Program-made: the position numbers and the translations under genes
NCBI RefSeq assembly: GCF_003347605.1
Contig: NZ_QDFZ01000014.1
Location: 62,001-126,000 of the forward strand
Direction of reading: 5' to 3'
Origin: Chryseobacterium sp. KLBC 52
GTDB taxonomy: Bacteria > Bacteroidota > Bacteroidia > Flavobacteriales > Weeksellaceae
DNA length: 64,000 nt
Part shown: positions 1 to 8,677 of the stretch, piece by piece
Numbering within the stretch: position 1 is the first letter of the stretch
Layout: each line of letters opens with the position of its first letter
The notes under the pieces: model-generated
Database searches by the model: none
What the model saw: the letters and a program-made list of their open reading frames with translations, nothing else
Told to the model about the DNA's origin: nothing

Positions 1-1191
1 ATGATTTTTCAATGTATCGGTTTGTTCTTTTAAAGTATTCTTCTTCTTTTGTAAACCATTAATTATTTTCCGGACATATACCCCTGAAACGGTAAGCACT
101 GTAATGGATAATGCAATAAATAAAGGAAGATCATTTTTATGCCAGTCTGATTCCTGCTTCATTTCTGAAATAAAATCTTCCGTAGCTTTATTCATAACGG
201 CAAACCGTTCTGCATCAAACCTTCCCTCCTCTTCCATATATTTCTTCAGATAAAAATAGGCCTTGCCTCCGTCATTTTTTTTCTTGTACAGTGCTGCCAG
301 TGCTTTGTAGACTTCTTTTATATGGGAAGAATAAGTCCGTCTTGTCTTAATATTGATCTCCAGTGCTTTTTTAAGTGCTTTTTCAGCCTGTTCGCTATTA
401 TCAATTTCATTATAATAATATCCCATTGTATAATACACCCAAAGAGATTCCACGTCTGTTGTTTTCTGTCTGATCATTTTTTCATCTGCCCTAGCAATGT
501 ATATACCCGCAGAATCAGGTTTATGGGTAAATAAATAATATTGTGCCACCATACAATTGGTATACGCCGAATTTTCCAGCATATTTGCTTTGGTAAAACA
601 TTTTAAAGAAGTTCCATACCATCCTTTCCATGCATAGTAAATCCCTTTGTTTACATAAAGTCTTGGCAGAAGTTTCTGGGTAAGTTTCGTTTTTTTTGCC
701 TGTTTTAAATAATAAAATGCTTTACTATTACATTCTATAGCCTTATCATTGAGTTTAAGGTGAGAATAATAAAGGCTGTAATCATCATAGAAGACTGCTT
801 TGTGGTAATTGTTTTCAGAATTGATAAGGTCTTTTTCTGCTTTATTGAAGAAAAAACGGGCTTTTTCATAATTCCCTGCAGAAACATTTACACCTGCCAT
901 ATTCAGATAGCAGAGTCCTTTTCCACCTTTGTAACGCATTTTGGCGGCTTTTTTCAGATATTCTTTATTAAGCCTGACAAAAGCTTCATATTCACCGGAC
1001 AGCTGAAGTTCTGAACTTTCAGTCAATAGAGACACATCAAAGTTTTCCCTGTCTGCATTTTGAGAATCATTGTGACATGAAAATATAACAAGCAATAACC
1101 CCACGCAGATTGTAAGGGCAACTATTTTCTTTATCCCTTTTGAATGTTCCTTTATCTTTTTAAAAATGATTAAGTCAATTTTTCCCATCAT
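1..1191 (-). CDS. TPR-repeat membrane-anchored regulator-like protein, C-terminus beyond the window
   Basis: The minus frame from the ATG at 1191 is open to the left edge, giving 397 residues without a stop. A hydrophobic segment ending in a lipobox-like LLLVIFSC lies near residues 20-32, so the N-terminus is exported or lipid-anchored. The body is helical with tetratricopeptide-like repeats carrying NYEKA and QAEKALKKALE signatures. A second membrane segment near residues 357-375 is followed by a Lys/Gln-rich coiled coil at the edge. Bacteroidota proteins of this layout usually end in a LuxR- or AraC-type DNA-binding domain or a kinase domain, but that part is not visible. A second ATG directly follows the first, so the start is uncertain by one codon. 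The TPR architecture is well supported; the regulatory role is inferred. Confidence 0.75.
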   Translation of the reverse strand, partial: MMGKIDLIIFKKIKEHSKGIKKIVALTICVGLLLVIFSCHNDSQNADRENFDVSLLTESSELQLSGEYEAFVRLNKEYLKKAAKMRYKGGKGLCYLNMAGVNVSAGNYEKARFFFNKAEKDLINSENNYHKAVFYDDYSLYYSHLKLNDKAIECNSKAFYYLKQAKKTKLTQKLLPRLYVNKGIYYAWKGWYGTSLKCFTKANMLENSAYTNCMVAQYYLFTHKPDSAGIYIARADEKMIRQKTTDVESLWVYYTMGYYYNEIDNSEQAEKALKKALEINIKTRRTYSSHIKEVYKALAALYKKKNDGGKAYFYLKKYMEEEGRFDAERFAVMNKATEDFISEMKQESDWHKNDLPLFIALSITVLTVSGVYVRKIINGLQKKKNTLKEQTDTLKNH

Positions 1192-1590
1192 CACACTTTT
1201 CCCATGTGTATCCACATATCTACCTATTCACTTATTTACAAATAAGCTGATAATTACCTGACGTTATTTTAATATTATTCCCCAATAAGTGTTATAAATA
1301 TACATAATTTATCATGTTTTTTATGAAATAAACGAGTTATTTCGCAAAAATGTAATATTGAAATAAATAATGTAATATCCCCACTTTAAACAAACACTTT
1401 TTAAAATTCCCATATTGCATTGATATACGTATTCTGATCAAAAAAGTGTTTATTGTGTCTATAATAAGACTATCTGAAATGAAAATTGTTACAAATAGAT
1501 AAGACCAATGTATAATTTTAACTATTTATTGCAAATTCCGTTACCTGATAAAATTATTTCATCTTTGTATATTAATATAAATGAAACCTG
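1192..1590. other. Intergenic region between divergent genes
   Basis: This 399-base AT-rich stretch separates the minus-strand TPR gene from the plus-strand GNAT gene, so it should hold promoters for both. I see no open frame worth calling, no tRNA and no strong hairpin. A CATCTTTG sequence near 1560-1570 resembles a -7 box but lacks the leading TA. Confidence 0.5.
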
Positions 1591-2091
1591 ATGAGCATGA
1601 ATTATATTTGTTATCGAAAACTTCACCCTGAAGAAAGTAAAGCATACCGCACAATCCGTCTGGAAAGTCTTGAACAATTTCCCGAATCATTTTGTGCCAA
1701 CTATCATTAAGCCCTGAAAATTGAAAAATTTCAATTAGAAACCGACATTGAAGAACAGACTTTTGGAAAATTTGTATTGGGTGCCTACGCAGATAATGTG
1801 CTTATCGGCATATGTACTTTCGTCAAAAGCGCCAAAAACTCCGGTACAATTTACCAAATGTATGTAAAAAAGGAGTTTCAGGGGAAGAATATAGGTCAGG
1901 GATTGCTTGAAGCTGTTATTCATGAAGCAGGCAGGCAATTTAACGATATTGAAATTCTTTTAGAAGTTGCCCCGGGAAATGATAAGGCTTACAATTTATA
2001 CAGAAAGACAGGATTTTTAGAAATAGAAAACACTTCTGCCCAGAATATCAATAAGGTTATTATGATGAAATATACACCTCAAAAAAATTGA
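1591..2091 (+). pseudogene. GNAT-family N-acetyltransferase interrupted by an in-frame stop
   Basis: From the ATG at 1591 the frame encodes MSMNYICYRKLHPEESKAYR, a typical GNAT N-terminus. It meets TAA at 1708-1710 after 39 residues. The same frame then continues without interruption to 2091 with the acetyl-CoA binding core, including YVKKEFQGKNIGQGLLEAVI (a Q/RxxGxG/A motif A) and the NLYRKTGFLE motif B. Both halves lie in one frame with nothing missing, so a single substitution probably created the stop; a Glu codon is usual at that position. A downstream TTG at 1777 could start a shorter protein, but it would lack the first strand and helices of the fold. A recent nonsense mutation or a sequencing error are both possible. 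Confidence 0.75.
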
Positions 2092-2227
2092 ATAACCATT
2101 GAAAGTCTTAACCAGAAACCTAGCACTGCATAGTTAAATATTATTATGTAATTGGGGTATTTACTACATTTAACAGAGAAAAAGGATACCACTACAATGT
2201 ATCTTGATTTTTAAAGTTAAATTAAAC

Positions 2228-3094
2228 ATGAAAACGGAAAATTTTGAAACAATATGTGAAGACGGTATAAAGCTTAGAGGAATTCTTCTTATTCCGGATC
2301 ATCCGAAAGCCGTCATTCAGTTTAACTGCGGTACGGGAACAAAGAAAGAATTCTATTTGTCTTTCCTCACCTATCTTGCTGAAAATGATTTTCTGTGCTG
2401 TCTTTGGGATTACAGAGGAAGCGGAAATTCTTTTTCCGGAAGTCTGAAATCCTGTGAGTTCACCTTTTCAGATTATGGAGTAAAAGATATGCCCGCCATC
2501 AAAGATTTTCTCAATAAGAGATTTCCTGATCTTCCGTTTATGATTGTTGGTCATAGTGCGGGCGGGCAGCAAATAGGATTTATGAAAAATCTGGACAATG
2601 TAAAGGGAATGATCAATTTTGCTGTATCAGCTGGATATTACATGAATATGCCATTCTCTTACAGAATGAAGGCGTATTTTTATTTTTACATTTTTGCGCC
2701 GATAAGTGTTCTGATGACAGGATATGTAAAAGCCAAAACCTTTGGATTAATGGAAAACCTGCCTAAAAATGTAGTCTATGAGTGGCGAAACTGGCTTGAA
2801 AAGAAAGATTATTTTTTCGATGCTCAATTTTATGGTACCACTGTTCCTACAGGGCATTTCAAGAATTATGCATTTCCTATTCATTTATTCTGGACTACGG
2901 ATGATACCATTTCAAGCCAGAAAAACACTGAAACATATTGGCAGCATATTGACAGTAAAGAAGATATTACTTTCACAAAACTGGTTCCTTCGGAATTAGG
3001 ATTAAAAAAAATTGACCACTTTGGTTTTTTCAAAAAAAATATGAAAGACAGGCTTTGGGAAAACGTAGTAGGTACATTAAACGGTTTTCTTTAA
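2228..3094 (+). CDS. Alpha/beta hydrolase (serine hydrolase)
   Basis: The 288-residue product has the alpha/beta hydrolase layout. An N-terminal strand pair is followed by an oxyanion-region NCGTGTKKEFY, the DYRGSGNS loop and the nucleophile elbow GHSAGG near residue 109, so Ser is the nucleophile. A C-terminal DHFGFF segment probably supplies His. An Asp in the FWTTDDT region may complete the triad. No signal peptide is present, so it is probably cytoplasmic. The ATG at 2228 is preferred over an upstream TTG because the family starts just before this strand. The substrate is unknown. The gene is convergent with the P-type ATPase gene and shows no operon partner. Confidence 0.8.
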   Translation: MKTENFETICEDGIKLRGILLIPDHPKAVIQFNCGTGTKKEFYLSFLTYLAENDFLCCLWDYRGSGNSFSGSLKSCEFTFSDYGVKDMPAIKDFLNKRFPDLPFMIVGHSAGGQQIGFMKNLDNVKGMINFAVSAGYYMNMPFSYRMKAYFYFYIFAPISVLMTGYVKAKTFGLMENLPKNVVYEWRNWLEKKDYFFDAQFYGTTVPTGHFKNYAFPIHLFWTTDDTISSQKNTETYWQHIDSKEDITFTKLVPSELGLKKIDHFGFFKKNMKDRLWENVVGTLNGFL

Positions 3095-3240
3095 ATATTT
3101 AAAAAAATATTTTTCAGCATTGAAATTCATCAGAAGAAAAATATCAGGCAAGAAGATAATGATCATATTGAGTCTAAAGTAATAATTTATAAATCAACTA
3201 TTTAAAAAAACAAAATTAAATTACTATTGATTATTTTTTT

Positions 3241-5754
3241 CTACTTATTTTTCTTTTTATAAAGCCTTTTACCAAATTTATAAATTTCAAACCACAACAC
3301 ACAAACAGAAGCTGTAAGCAATGCCCAGCCAAGCTCTTTTAAAGAAAGAGAAGTCACACTGAAAAATTTTGACACAGGAGCCAGATACAGAATTACCAAA
3401 AGCAGAAGAAGAACAACAACAGAAATTCCTGTAAGCAGTAAATTACGGTTTTTAAAACTCTCCACTACGCTATAATAAAAAGAGCGGTTCACGAAGCTCA
3501 GGAGTATATTGGAAAATATAAGAGTACTGAAAACCAGCGCCCTCGTTTTAGTTTCATCGTTTCCACAATCCACAGAATTCTGGTACATCCAAAGGATTCC
3601 AGCAGTAATAACCAACCCCTGAATAATACTTAATGTGAGTTCCCTCCAGTTCAGAAATGTATCTGTAAGAGCTCTGGGAGGTTTCTGCATCGCGTTTTTT
3701 TCTATAGGTTCATTTTCATAAACAATAGAACACGTTGGCCCCATAACCAGTTCAAGAAAGATTACATGTACCGGCGTAAATATATGTGGAAATACCCAAC
3801 CCAGAAATAATGGTAAGGAAACAGTAAGTATAATAGGAATATGAATGGAAATGATATACTGAACGGCCTTCTTTATATTAGCATAGATTCTGCGTCCGGC
3901 AGCTATACCGGTGACAAGTTTATCCAGATCATCATTGGTTATAACCAGAGCTGCAGCAGATTTTGCAATTTCAGTACCTTTATTTCCCATCGCCACTCCT
4001 ATATGAGCAGCCTTCAGTGCAGGTCCGTCATTCACTCCGTCTCCGAGCATCGCCACAATATGACCTTGTTTTTTTAATGCTTTAACAACTTCAAGCTTTG
4101 CTTCCGGGAACATTCTTGTAAACAGTGTTGCATTCTCGGAAAGCTTTAATAAATCTTGTTCTGAAGTTGTAGTAATTTCATTTCCGTTAATTGCCGGAGC
4201 ATTGTTTTTAATTCCGGCCTGCAATGCAATAGCCTTTGTAGTATCTGCATTATCTCCGGTAATTACTTTTACTTTAATACCTGCTTCGTAAATATGCCTG
4301 AATACGTCTTTTATCCCTTTTTTAGGAGGATCATAAAATACCGTCAATCCTAAAAAATCAAATATAAAATCCTGCTGTTTATCAGGGAAATTATTTCCTT
4401 CAAATTGAGATTTAGCCACTCCGAGCACTCTGTATCCCTGTTCACCAAAGTCTTTAATTACCTTTCTTATTTTATTTTTCTCGTCCTCTGAAAGATTTGA
4501 AACAGCGATAATAGCTTCAGGGGCTCCCTTAGCTGCAATCATTCTGTTTTTTTGTGAATTCTCAAAAAGGTGGGTCATCATTGGAGGTTTTCCCTCCAAT
4601 GGATATTCATGAACCAACTGATAGTCTCTTCTCCTGTCGGGCCTTTGGGTTTGCTCGTATACTTTATGCAGCGTTACCTCCATAGGATCAAAAGGTACGG
4701 GCTCACTACTCCACATTGCATAATCAATAAGTTCATTCAGTTGGTTTGTTTCAAATTCTGTCTCCTGATAAATTTTATCGGAATGATAGTCATAAAGATA
4801 TTTCAACTGCATAGCATTCTCAGTAATTGTACCTGTTTTATCGGTACAGATTACAGTAACGCTGCCCAAGGTTTCAACAATACTGCTTTTCTTTATAATG
4901 ATTCCTTCCCGCATCAGTTTCCAGGCTCCCAGAGCCATGAAAGTAGTAAAAGCTACGGGAATTTCTTCGGGAAGTACAGACATGGCCAATGTAAGCCCGC
5001 TCAAAAGGCTGGTTACAAAATCACCTGTTTTGACATAACTGAAGATGCATACTGCCAAAAAAATGATTATTCCAATAACAGCCATGCTTTTTACAAAGTT
5101 TCTGATCTGAATTTGTAAAGGAGATGCTTCTGTTTTTATATCCAGAATAGATTGTCCTATTCTTCCTACTTTCGTTTCTTTTCCTATATTTTCAACCTCA
5201 AAAACAGCAAGACCAGAGACGGTAATTGTTCCGCTATATACTCCGTTATCTTCTGACTGGCTGTCTTTGAAAACAGAAAAGCTCTCTCCCGTAAGCGAAG
5301 ATTCATTCACAGAAAAATCGTTGCTGTGAACAATTCTTCCGTCTGCATTGATGAGATTTCCTTCTTCGGTAATGCATAAGTCTCCGACAGCTATTTCAAA
5401 AGTGGGAATATTGACTATCTTTGAATCTCTAATCACCTTACTCAAAGGTTCGTTAAGTTTTTCAAGTTCCTCCAGTGCCTTTTTACTGCGGTTATCCTGA
5501 TAAAATGAAATGGCTGTAACTGCAATAATGGCAGCCAACATAAACAAAGCCTCTCCATAATCACCGGTAAGAACATAAACAAAGGAAACACATATCAGAA
5601 GAAGGAGCATTGGCTCTTTCAAAATACCGATAAGCAGGTCTAGCCATGATTCTTTTTTCACCGCTTCAAGACGGTTATATCCGTACTTTTTCCTGGAAAC
5701 CAATACTTCCGCTTCCGTAAGGCCTTTCAAATCCTGAGGTATATTATAATTCAT
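3241..5754 (-). CDS. Cation-translocating P-type ATPase (P2/Ca2+-ATPase-like)
   Basis: The 837-residue membrane pump contains every P-type ATPase landmark. The TGES actuator loop is at 155-158 and a PEEIP sequence sits in the fourth membrane helix at 262-266. The phosphorylation motif DKTGT has Asp305, KGAPE in the nucleotide domain is near 409, and the GDGVNDGP hinge is at 571-578. There is no N-terminal heavy-metal domain and no CPC motif, which argues against a P1B metal pump. The overall plan resembles P2 calcium or cation pumps with about ten membrane helices. PEEIP differs from the PEGLP of standard Ca2+ pumps, so ion selectivity cannot be fixed from sequence. The gene lies 76 bases downstream of the haem-binding gene on the same strand. 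Confidence 0.9.
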   Translation of the reverse strand: MNYNIPQDLKGLTEAEVLVSRKKYGYNRLEAVKKESWLDLLIGILKEPMLLLLICVSFVYVLTGDYGEALFMLAAIIAVTAISFYQDNRSKKALEELEKLNEPLSKVIRDSKIVNIPTFEIAVGDLCITEEGNLINADGRIVHSNDFSVNESSLTGESFSVFKDSQSEDNGVYSGTITVSGLAVFEVENIGKETKVGRIGQSILDIKTEASPLQIQIRNFVKSMAVIGIIIFLAVCIFSYVKTGDFVTSLLSGLTLAMSVLPEEIPVAFTTFMALGAWKLMREGIIIKKSSIVETLGSVTVICTDKTGTITENAMQLKYLYDYHSDKIYQETEFETNQLNELIDYAMWSSEPVPFDPMEVTLHKVYEQTQRPDRRRDYQLVHEYPLEGKPPMMTHLFENSQKNRMIAAKGAPEAIIAVSNLSEDEKNKIRKVIKDFGEQGYRVLGVAKSQFEGNNFPDKQQDFIFDFLGLTVFYDPPKKGIKDVFRHIYEAGIKVKVITGDNADTTKAIALQAGIKNNAPAINGNEITTTSEQDLLKLSENATLFTRMFPEAKLEVVKALKKQGHIVAMLGDGVNDGPALKAAHIGVAMGNKGTEIAKSAAALVITNDDLDKLVTGIAAGRRIYANIKKAVQYIISIHIPIILTVSLPLFLGWVFPHIFTPVHVIFLELVMGPTCSIVYENEPIEKNAMQKPPRALTDTFLNWRELTLSIIQGLVITAGILWMYQNSVDCGNDETKTRALVFSTLIFSNILLSFVNRSFYYSVVESFKNRNLLLTGISVVVLLLLLVILYLAPVSKFFSVTSLSLKELGWALLTASVCVLWFEIYKFGKRLYKKKNK

Positions 5755-5830
5755 ATGAGATGGATATAATATTAAATTTACTCATTGTTTTTCTTATATT
5801 GACATATTTGTCCCGTATTTTAAGAAACTG

Positions 5831-6295
5831 CTATTGAATCTCTTTCTTCAGATCTTTTACCCACGCTTCAATGTCCGCCTTTTCAGTTTCAGACAGTTTT
5901 GCGCTATGGTGAATCATAGTGTATGAGGCAAGGGGCATTTCATCATTTTGCATCGTTTCCACAACCTCATCAAGTTTATGCAATTTTTTTTCTTTAGAAT
6001 AAGTATTAAATTCATCAAAATTAAAATGCCGCTTTCCTGAATTGACATGATCTGCCAACCACCATTGTACAGGCTGTATATTATTATACCATGGATAAAC
6101 AGTTGTATTTGAATGACAATCATAGCAGCTTGTTTTCAATAATTTCTGCACATGGGCAGGAACTTGATAGTGTTTCCCGATTTCATTCCCCGAGGGTGCG
6201 ACAGCTATATTTTTTTCATTGTCAACAAACTGAATGATCACAAAAAGCATGAGTATAAATCCTGCTCCTATTTTTATTAAAGATGATATTTTCAT
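5831..6295 (-). CDS. Haem-binding domain protein with one CxxCH motif
   Basis: The 154-residue protein has an N-terminal membrane anchor (residues 6-26) followed by a periplasmic domain with a single c-type haem site, CYDCH at 57-61. The conserved NTTVYPWY and PVQWWLADHV segments are characteristic of the Bacteroidota Haem_bd family. The C-terminal segment is rich in Lys and Glu. Proteins of this family occur near electron-transfer or metal-stress genes, but the exact role is not established. The neighbouring ATPase gene is in the same direction with a 76-base gap, so co-transcription is possible. Confidence 0.85.
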   Translation of the reverse strand: MKISSLIKIGAGFILMLFVIIQFVDNEKNIAVAPSGNEIGKHYQVPAHVQKLLKTSCYDCHSNTTVYPWYNNIQPVQWWLADHVNSGKRHFNFDEFNTYSKEKKLHKLDEVVETMQNDEMPLASYTMIHHSAKLSETEKADIEAWVKDLKKEIQ

Positions 6296-6695
6296 TATGA
6301 TATGTATTTTTAAATAATTCTATAACCGCAGTTTTATTCATCTGCAGTATTTTAAAATTTCACAAGAAGTGTATAAGCATTTCTATATCTGTTGCATCAA
6401 AAGAAGGTGCTGTAGTAAAAACTTACACCCGATTACGTGTATTGTCCGGCATCATATCGATGGGTAATTTTATGCCCAGATAAGATCAACCTCACGATCA
6501 GCAATGCAATACCGATTTTATTCTTTACAGAAAAAATCAATGACTTTTAAAAGCTTAATTTAATGGAGTAATCTGTTGTTTTGAAGAAATTCGACTATTC
6601 TCAGTCATAGGCTTAATCGTATCTGCGCAGTATACAGACACTTTAATGTAGAAAAACAGAATACCTTCCCAATCAAAAAAATGATTAAAAACAGA
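6296..6695. other. Intergenic region with a possible tiny decayed frame
   Basis: This 400-base region lies between two minus-strand genes. On the minus strand about 30 codons ending near 6430 read as a hydrophobic helix (KIGIALLIVRLILSG) followed by polar residues and a stop. No ATG start precedes them, so this could be a remnant or chance. No strong terminator or palindrome was seen. Confidence 0.35.
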
Positions 6696-7082
6696 TTACG
6701 ATTGACCAGATCTTGGCGGCTGCCATATAGAATTGATAATTTCTTTATTGTACAGGCCACTTTTGTGAATGGCCTTCTTGATCTCAATAGGATTAAATAT
6801 TTTCTCTATACCATAAAAATCCAGCGAAGGAGTAATCGTGAAAACTACCGACAGCAGGTTTGCATGGGATACAAAAGGTAATCTTTGGTCCTGATCGTGG
6901 TCACTGTCTTTCACAGGATGATCATAATGGGTTTTGAGGAATGCCGTAAGAGACATTTCAGGGTTTTGGTTTTTGTGCTGAATATAATGCTCAATAAGAA
7001 GCGGCATTTTCAAAAACTGATATAACTCGGTTGTAGAAACCAAATATAATGATAGCAACAATATGGAAATCAGCTTTTTCAC
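6696..7082 (-). CDS. Conserved hypothetical exported protein
   Basis: The 128-residue product begins with a clear hydrophobic signal-like segment (KKLISILLLSLYLVST) and continues as a His-rich domain ending in WQPPRSGQS. Small proteins of this kind with a terminal WQPP are, from memory, found near heavy-metal RND efflux genes in Bacteroidota; no such pump is present here. The start is GTG at 7082, with no ATG in a suitable position. A TAACTTTG promoter-like sequence at 7088-7095 (minus strand) lies only five bases upstream, so the transcript could be leaderless. Function is unknown. Confidence 0.6.
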   Translation of the reverse strand: MKKLISILLLSLYLVSTTELYQFLKMPLLIEHYIQHKNQNPEMSLTAFLKTHYDHPVKDSDHDQDQRLPFVSHANLLSVVFTITPSLDFYGIEKIFNPIEIKKAIHKSGLYNKEIINSIWQPPRSGQS

Positions 7083-7334
7083 TATATCAAAGTTATGAAA
7101 TATTTCATTAAGAATGATTTTAAATAAGTAGCCGGAACCTCTTGTATATGGTGGTCGATAAGTAATTATATACTAAGCATTATTTGGTCAGAAAATTATA
7201 GAAAATAGAGTTATAAAACCGTCTGTCAGTATCATGAATCAATAAAGCACTTTTACTTAAGCTTGAAAAATTGGAAAATTCAGAGAAGGATTATCGGAAA
7301 AACTCAGCCGCAAACCTAAATAATAAGCTAACTA

Positions 7335-7374
7335 TAAAAAAAAAGAACAAATCATTAAAAAAAATGATTTGTTC
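7335..7374 (-). terminator. Rho-independent terminator of tRNA-Lys copy 1
   Basis: A perfect 12-bp inverted repeat (GAACAAATCATT at 7345-7356 with its complement at 7363-7374) is followed on the minus strand by a T run corresponding to the A tract at 7335-7344. It lies 7 bases beyond the tRNA 3' end. Confidence 0.85.
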
Positions 7375-7381
7375 CATCCAG

Positions 7382-7454
7382 TGACCCGGCTGGGATTCGA
7401 ACCCAGGACCCATACATTAAAAGTGTATTGCTCTACCAGCTGAGCTACCGAGTC
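7382..7454 (-). tRNA. tRNA-Lys (anticodon UUU), copy 1
   Basis: The minus strand folds into a complete cloverleaf. Acceptor arm GACTCGG pairs with CCGGGTC, the D arm is GCTC/GAGC, and the anticodon stem is ATACA/TGTAT with loop CTTTTAA. The T arm is CTGGG/CCCAG with loop TTCGAAT. The anticodon TTT assigns Lys and the discriminator base is A. CCA is not encoded. The gene body is identical to the copies at 10871 and 11597. Confidence 0.97.
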
Positions 7455-7505
7455 GGCCATTTACTTTTTCAAGCAAATCCCTTTGTTTAAGGGACTGCAA
7501 AGATA
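7455..7505 (-). promoter_or_regulatory. Promoter and structured leader of tRNA-Lys copy 1
   Basis: On the minus strand a TATCTTTG -7 box (7498-7505) lies 43 bases from the mature tRNA 5' end. The leader can form a CCCTT/AAGGG hairpin (7479-7493). It can form a second hairpin next to the tRNA with stem TTGCTT/AAGTAA and a GAAA tetraloop, in which one pair is a G-U wobble. Spacing and both hairpins recur in the other two copies. Confidence 0.7.
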
Positions 7506-7650
7506 GAAACTTTTTCTTTATTTATAATACTTTCGTAAAATTTCACGCATTGAATTTTTCTAACTTTTACAAAATCAGAGACAAAAATTTTCAGGTTCAG
7601 CACAGATCTAAGTTTTAAATCCTGTAAAAAAGGATAAATTAGATTTTAAT

Positions 7651-7682
7651 AAAAAGGATTATTCAATTGAATAACCCTTTTT
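7651..7682 (-). terminator. Terminator downstream of the hydrolase pair
   Basis: A near-perfect palindrome with arms built on AAAAGG and TTATTCAA is flanked by A and T runs. It lies about 48 bases past the hydrolase stop codon on the minus strand. It could also act in the other direction. Confidence 0.75.
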
Positions 7683-7729
7683 ATCATCACTACAGTATCT
7701 GTTAAAAATAATTTCTTTCCTGAAATTTC

Positions 7730-8656
7730 TTATAAATTTTCTTTGAAAAAAGGAACAACTTTTTCCAATGCCTGCTTTACCGGCTCGGGCTGGTCATAAA
7801 GATCATAATGGGAGAAACCTTTTATAACTAATAATTCTTTTTTCTGTGATGCAGCACGACGAGTAATTTCGTACCCGTCCCTGTAGGCTCCGAATCCACC
7901 TGGCTTATCACCCACCACTACCAGAATGGGTTGGGTCAATAAGGTTTCAGCAAGATAAAACGCATCCCAGCCCATTCCTATGCCTAGGCGTGAATAAACA
8001 GCACTTGTGGCACCTCCAATAGCCTGCCCTCTTGAAGTTTTATAATAATCCGTAGCCTCCAGTACATCTATATCGTCAATCCCTGCAGCTTTACCTACTT
8101 CTACACTTTCAGGCAGCATATTGATCGTCAATAAATCATCACCTTTAGCTTCAGAACTTCTTTGTGAAGCAATCTGGCCCAGGACTTCCATAGGACTTCC
8201 GCCTGCAAAACCGTCACGTAACAGACGTCCAAAGTTTACTCCAGTAATGGAAACCACTGCTTTGATACGGCGTTCAGTCATCGCAATATTCAAAGAATAC
8301 GCTCCTCCTCCACAAACTCCCAATATCCCGATTTTTTCAGCATCTACATAAGACAGAGTCTCCAGATAGTCGATGGCATATCGAACGTCATCTGTACGCT
8401 GGTATGGATTTTCAATATATCTAGGCGTTCCTCCACTTTCTCCCTGAAAAGAAGCATCAAATACCAACACAACAAACCCTGCTTCTGCTAATGCTTTACC
8501 ATACACATTTCCTGCCGTCTGTTCTTTACAGCTTCCAATAGGATGCATGGAAATAATGGTTGGATATTTTTTATTCTGATTGAAATCTGCTGGAAAATGC
8601 AGAATTCCAGCATTGTCCCAAGCTACGTTTTTAAATGTTATTTTTTGTGTATTCAT
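7730..8656 (-). CDS. Alpha/beta hydrolase with cysteine nucleophile (YcjY/dienelactone-hydrolase-like)
   Basis: The 308-residue protein has the fold of the YcjY-like hydrolases. It contains a MHPIGSCKEQ oxyanion segment, the DASFQGESGG loop, and a nucleophile elbow GVCGGG with Cys115 where Ser is usual. A C-terminal GFSHYDLYD segment supplies the probable catalytic His. Dienelactone hydrolases also use Cys. No signal peptide is present. The gene is 21 bases downstream of a related hydrolase (8678-9595), so the two are probably one transcript and arose by duplication. The substrate is unknown; short esters, lactones or acylated small molecules fit the family. Confidence 0.85.
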   Translation of the reverse strand: MNTQKITFKNVAWDNAGILHFPADFNQNKKYPTIISMHPIGSCKEQTAGNVYGKALAEAGFVVLVFDASFQGESGGTPRYIENPYQRTDDVRYAIDYLETLSYVDAEKIGILGVCGGGAYSLNIAMTERRIKAVVSITGVNFGRLLRDGFAGGSPMEVLGQIASQRSSEAKGDDLLTINMLPESVEVGKAAGIDDIDVLEATDYYKTSRGQAIGGATSAVYSRLGIGMGWDAFYLAETLLTQPILVVVGDKPGGFGAYRDGYEITRRAASQKKELLVIKGFSHYDLYDQPEPVKQALEKVVPFFKENL

Positions 8657-8677
8657 TGTGATTAAGTTTGATAATGT

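Noticed and set aside
322..534. Plus-strand frames of 60-85 codons over the TPR gene
   Set aside because: They are shadows of the long minus-strand frame that runs to the window edge.
3095..3240. AT-only inverted repeat as terminator between the hydrolase and the ATPase
   Set aside because: The stem consists of A and T only and would be too weak to call.
6605..6787. 60-codon minus frame overlapping the hypothetical protein at 6696
   Set aside because: It overlaps a better-supported exported protein in another frame and has no signature.
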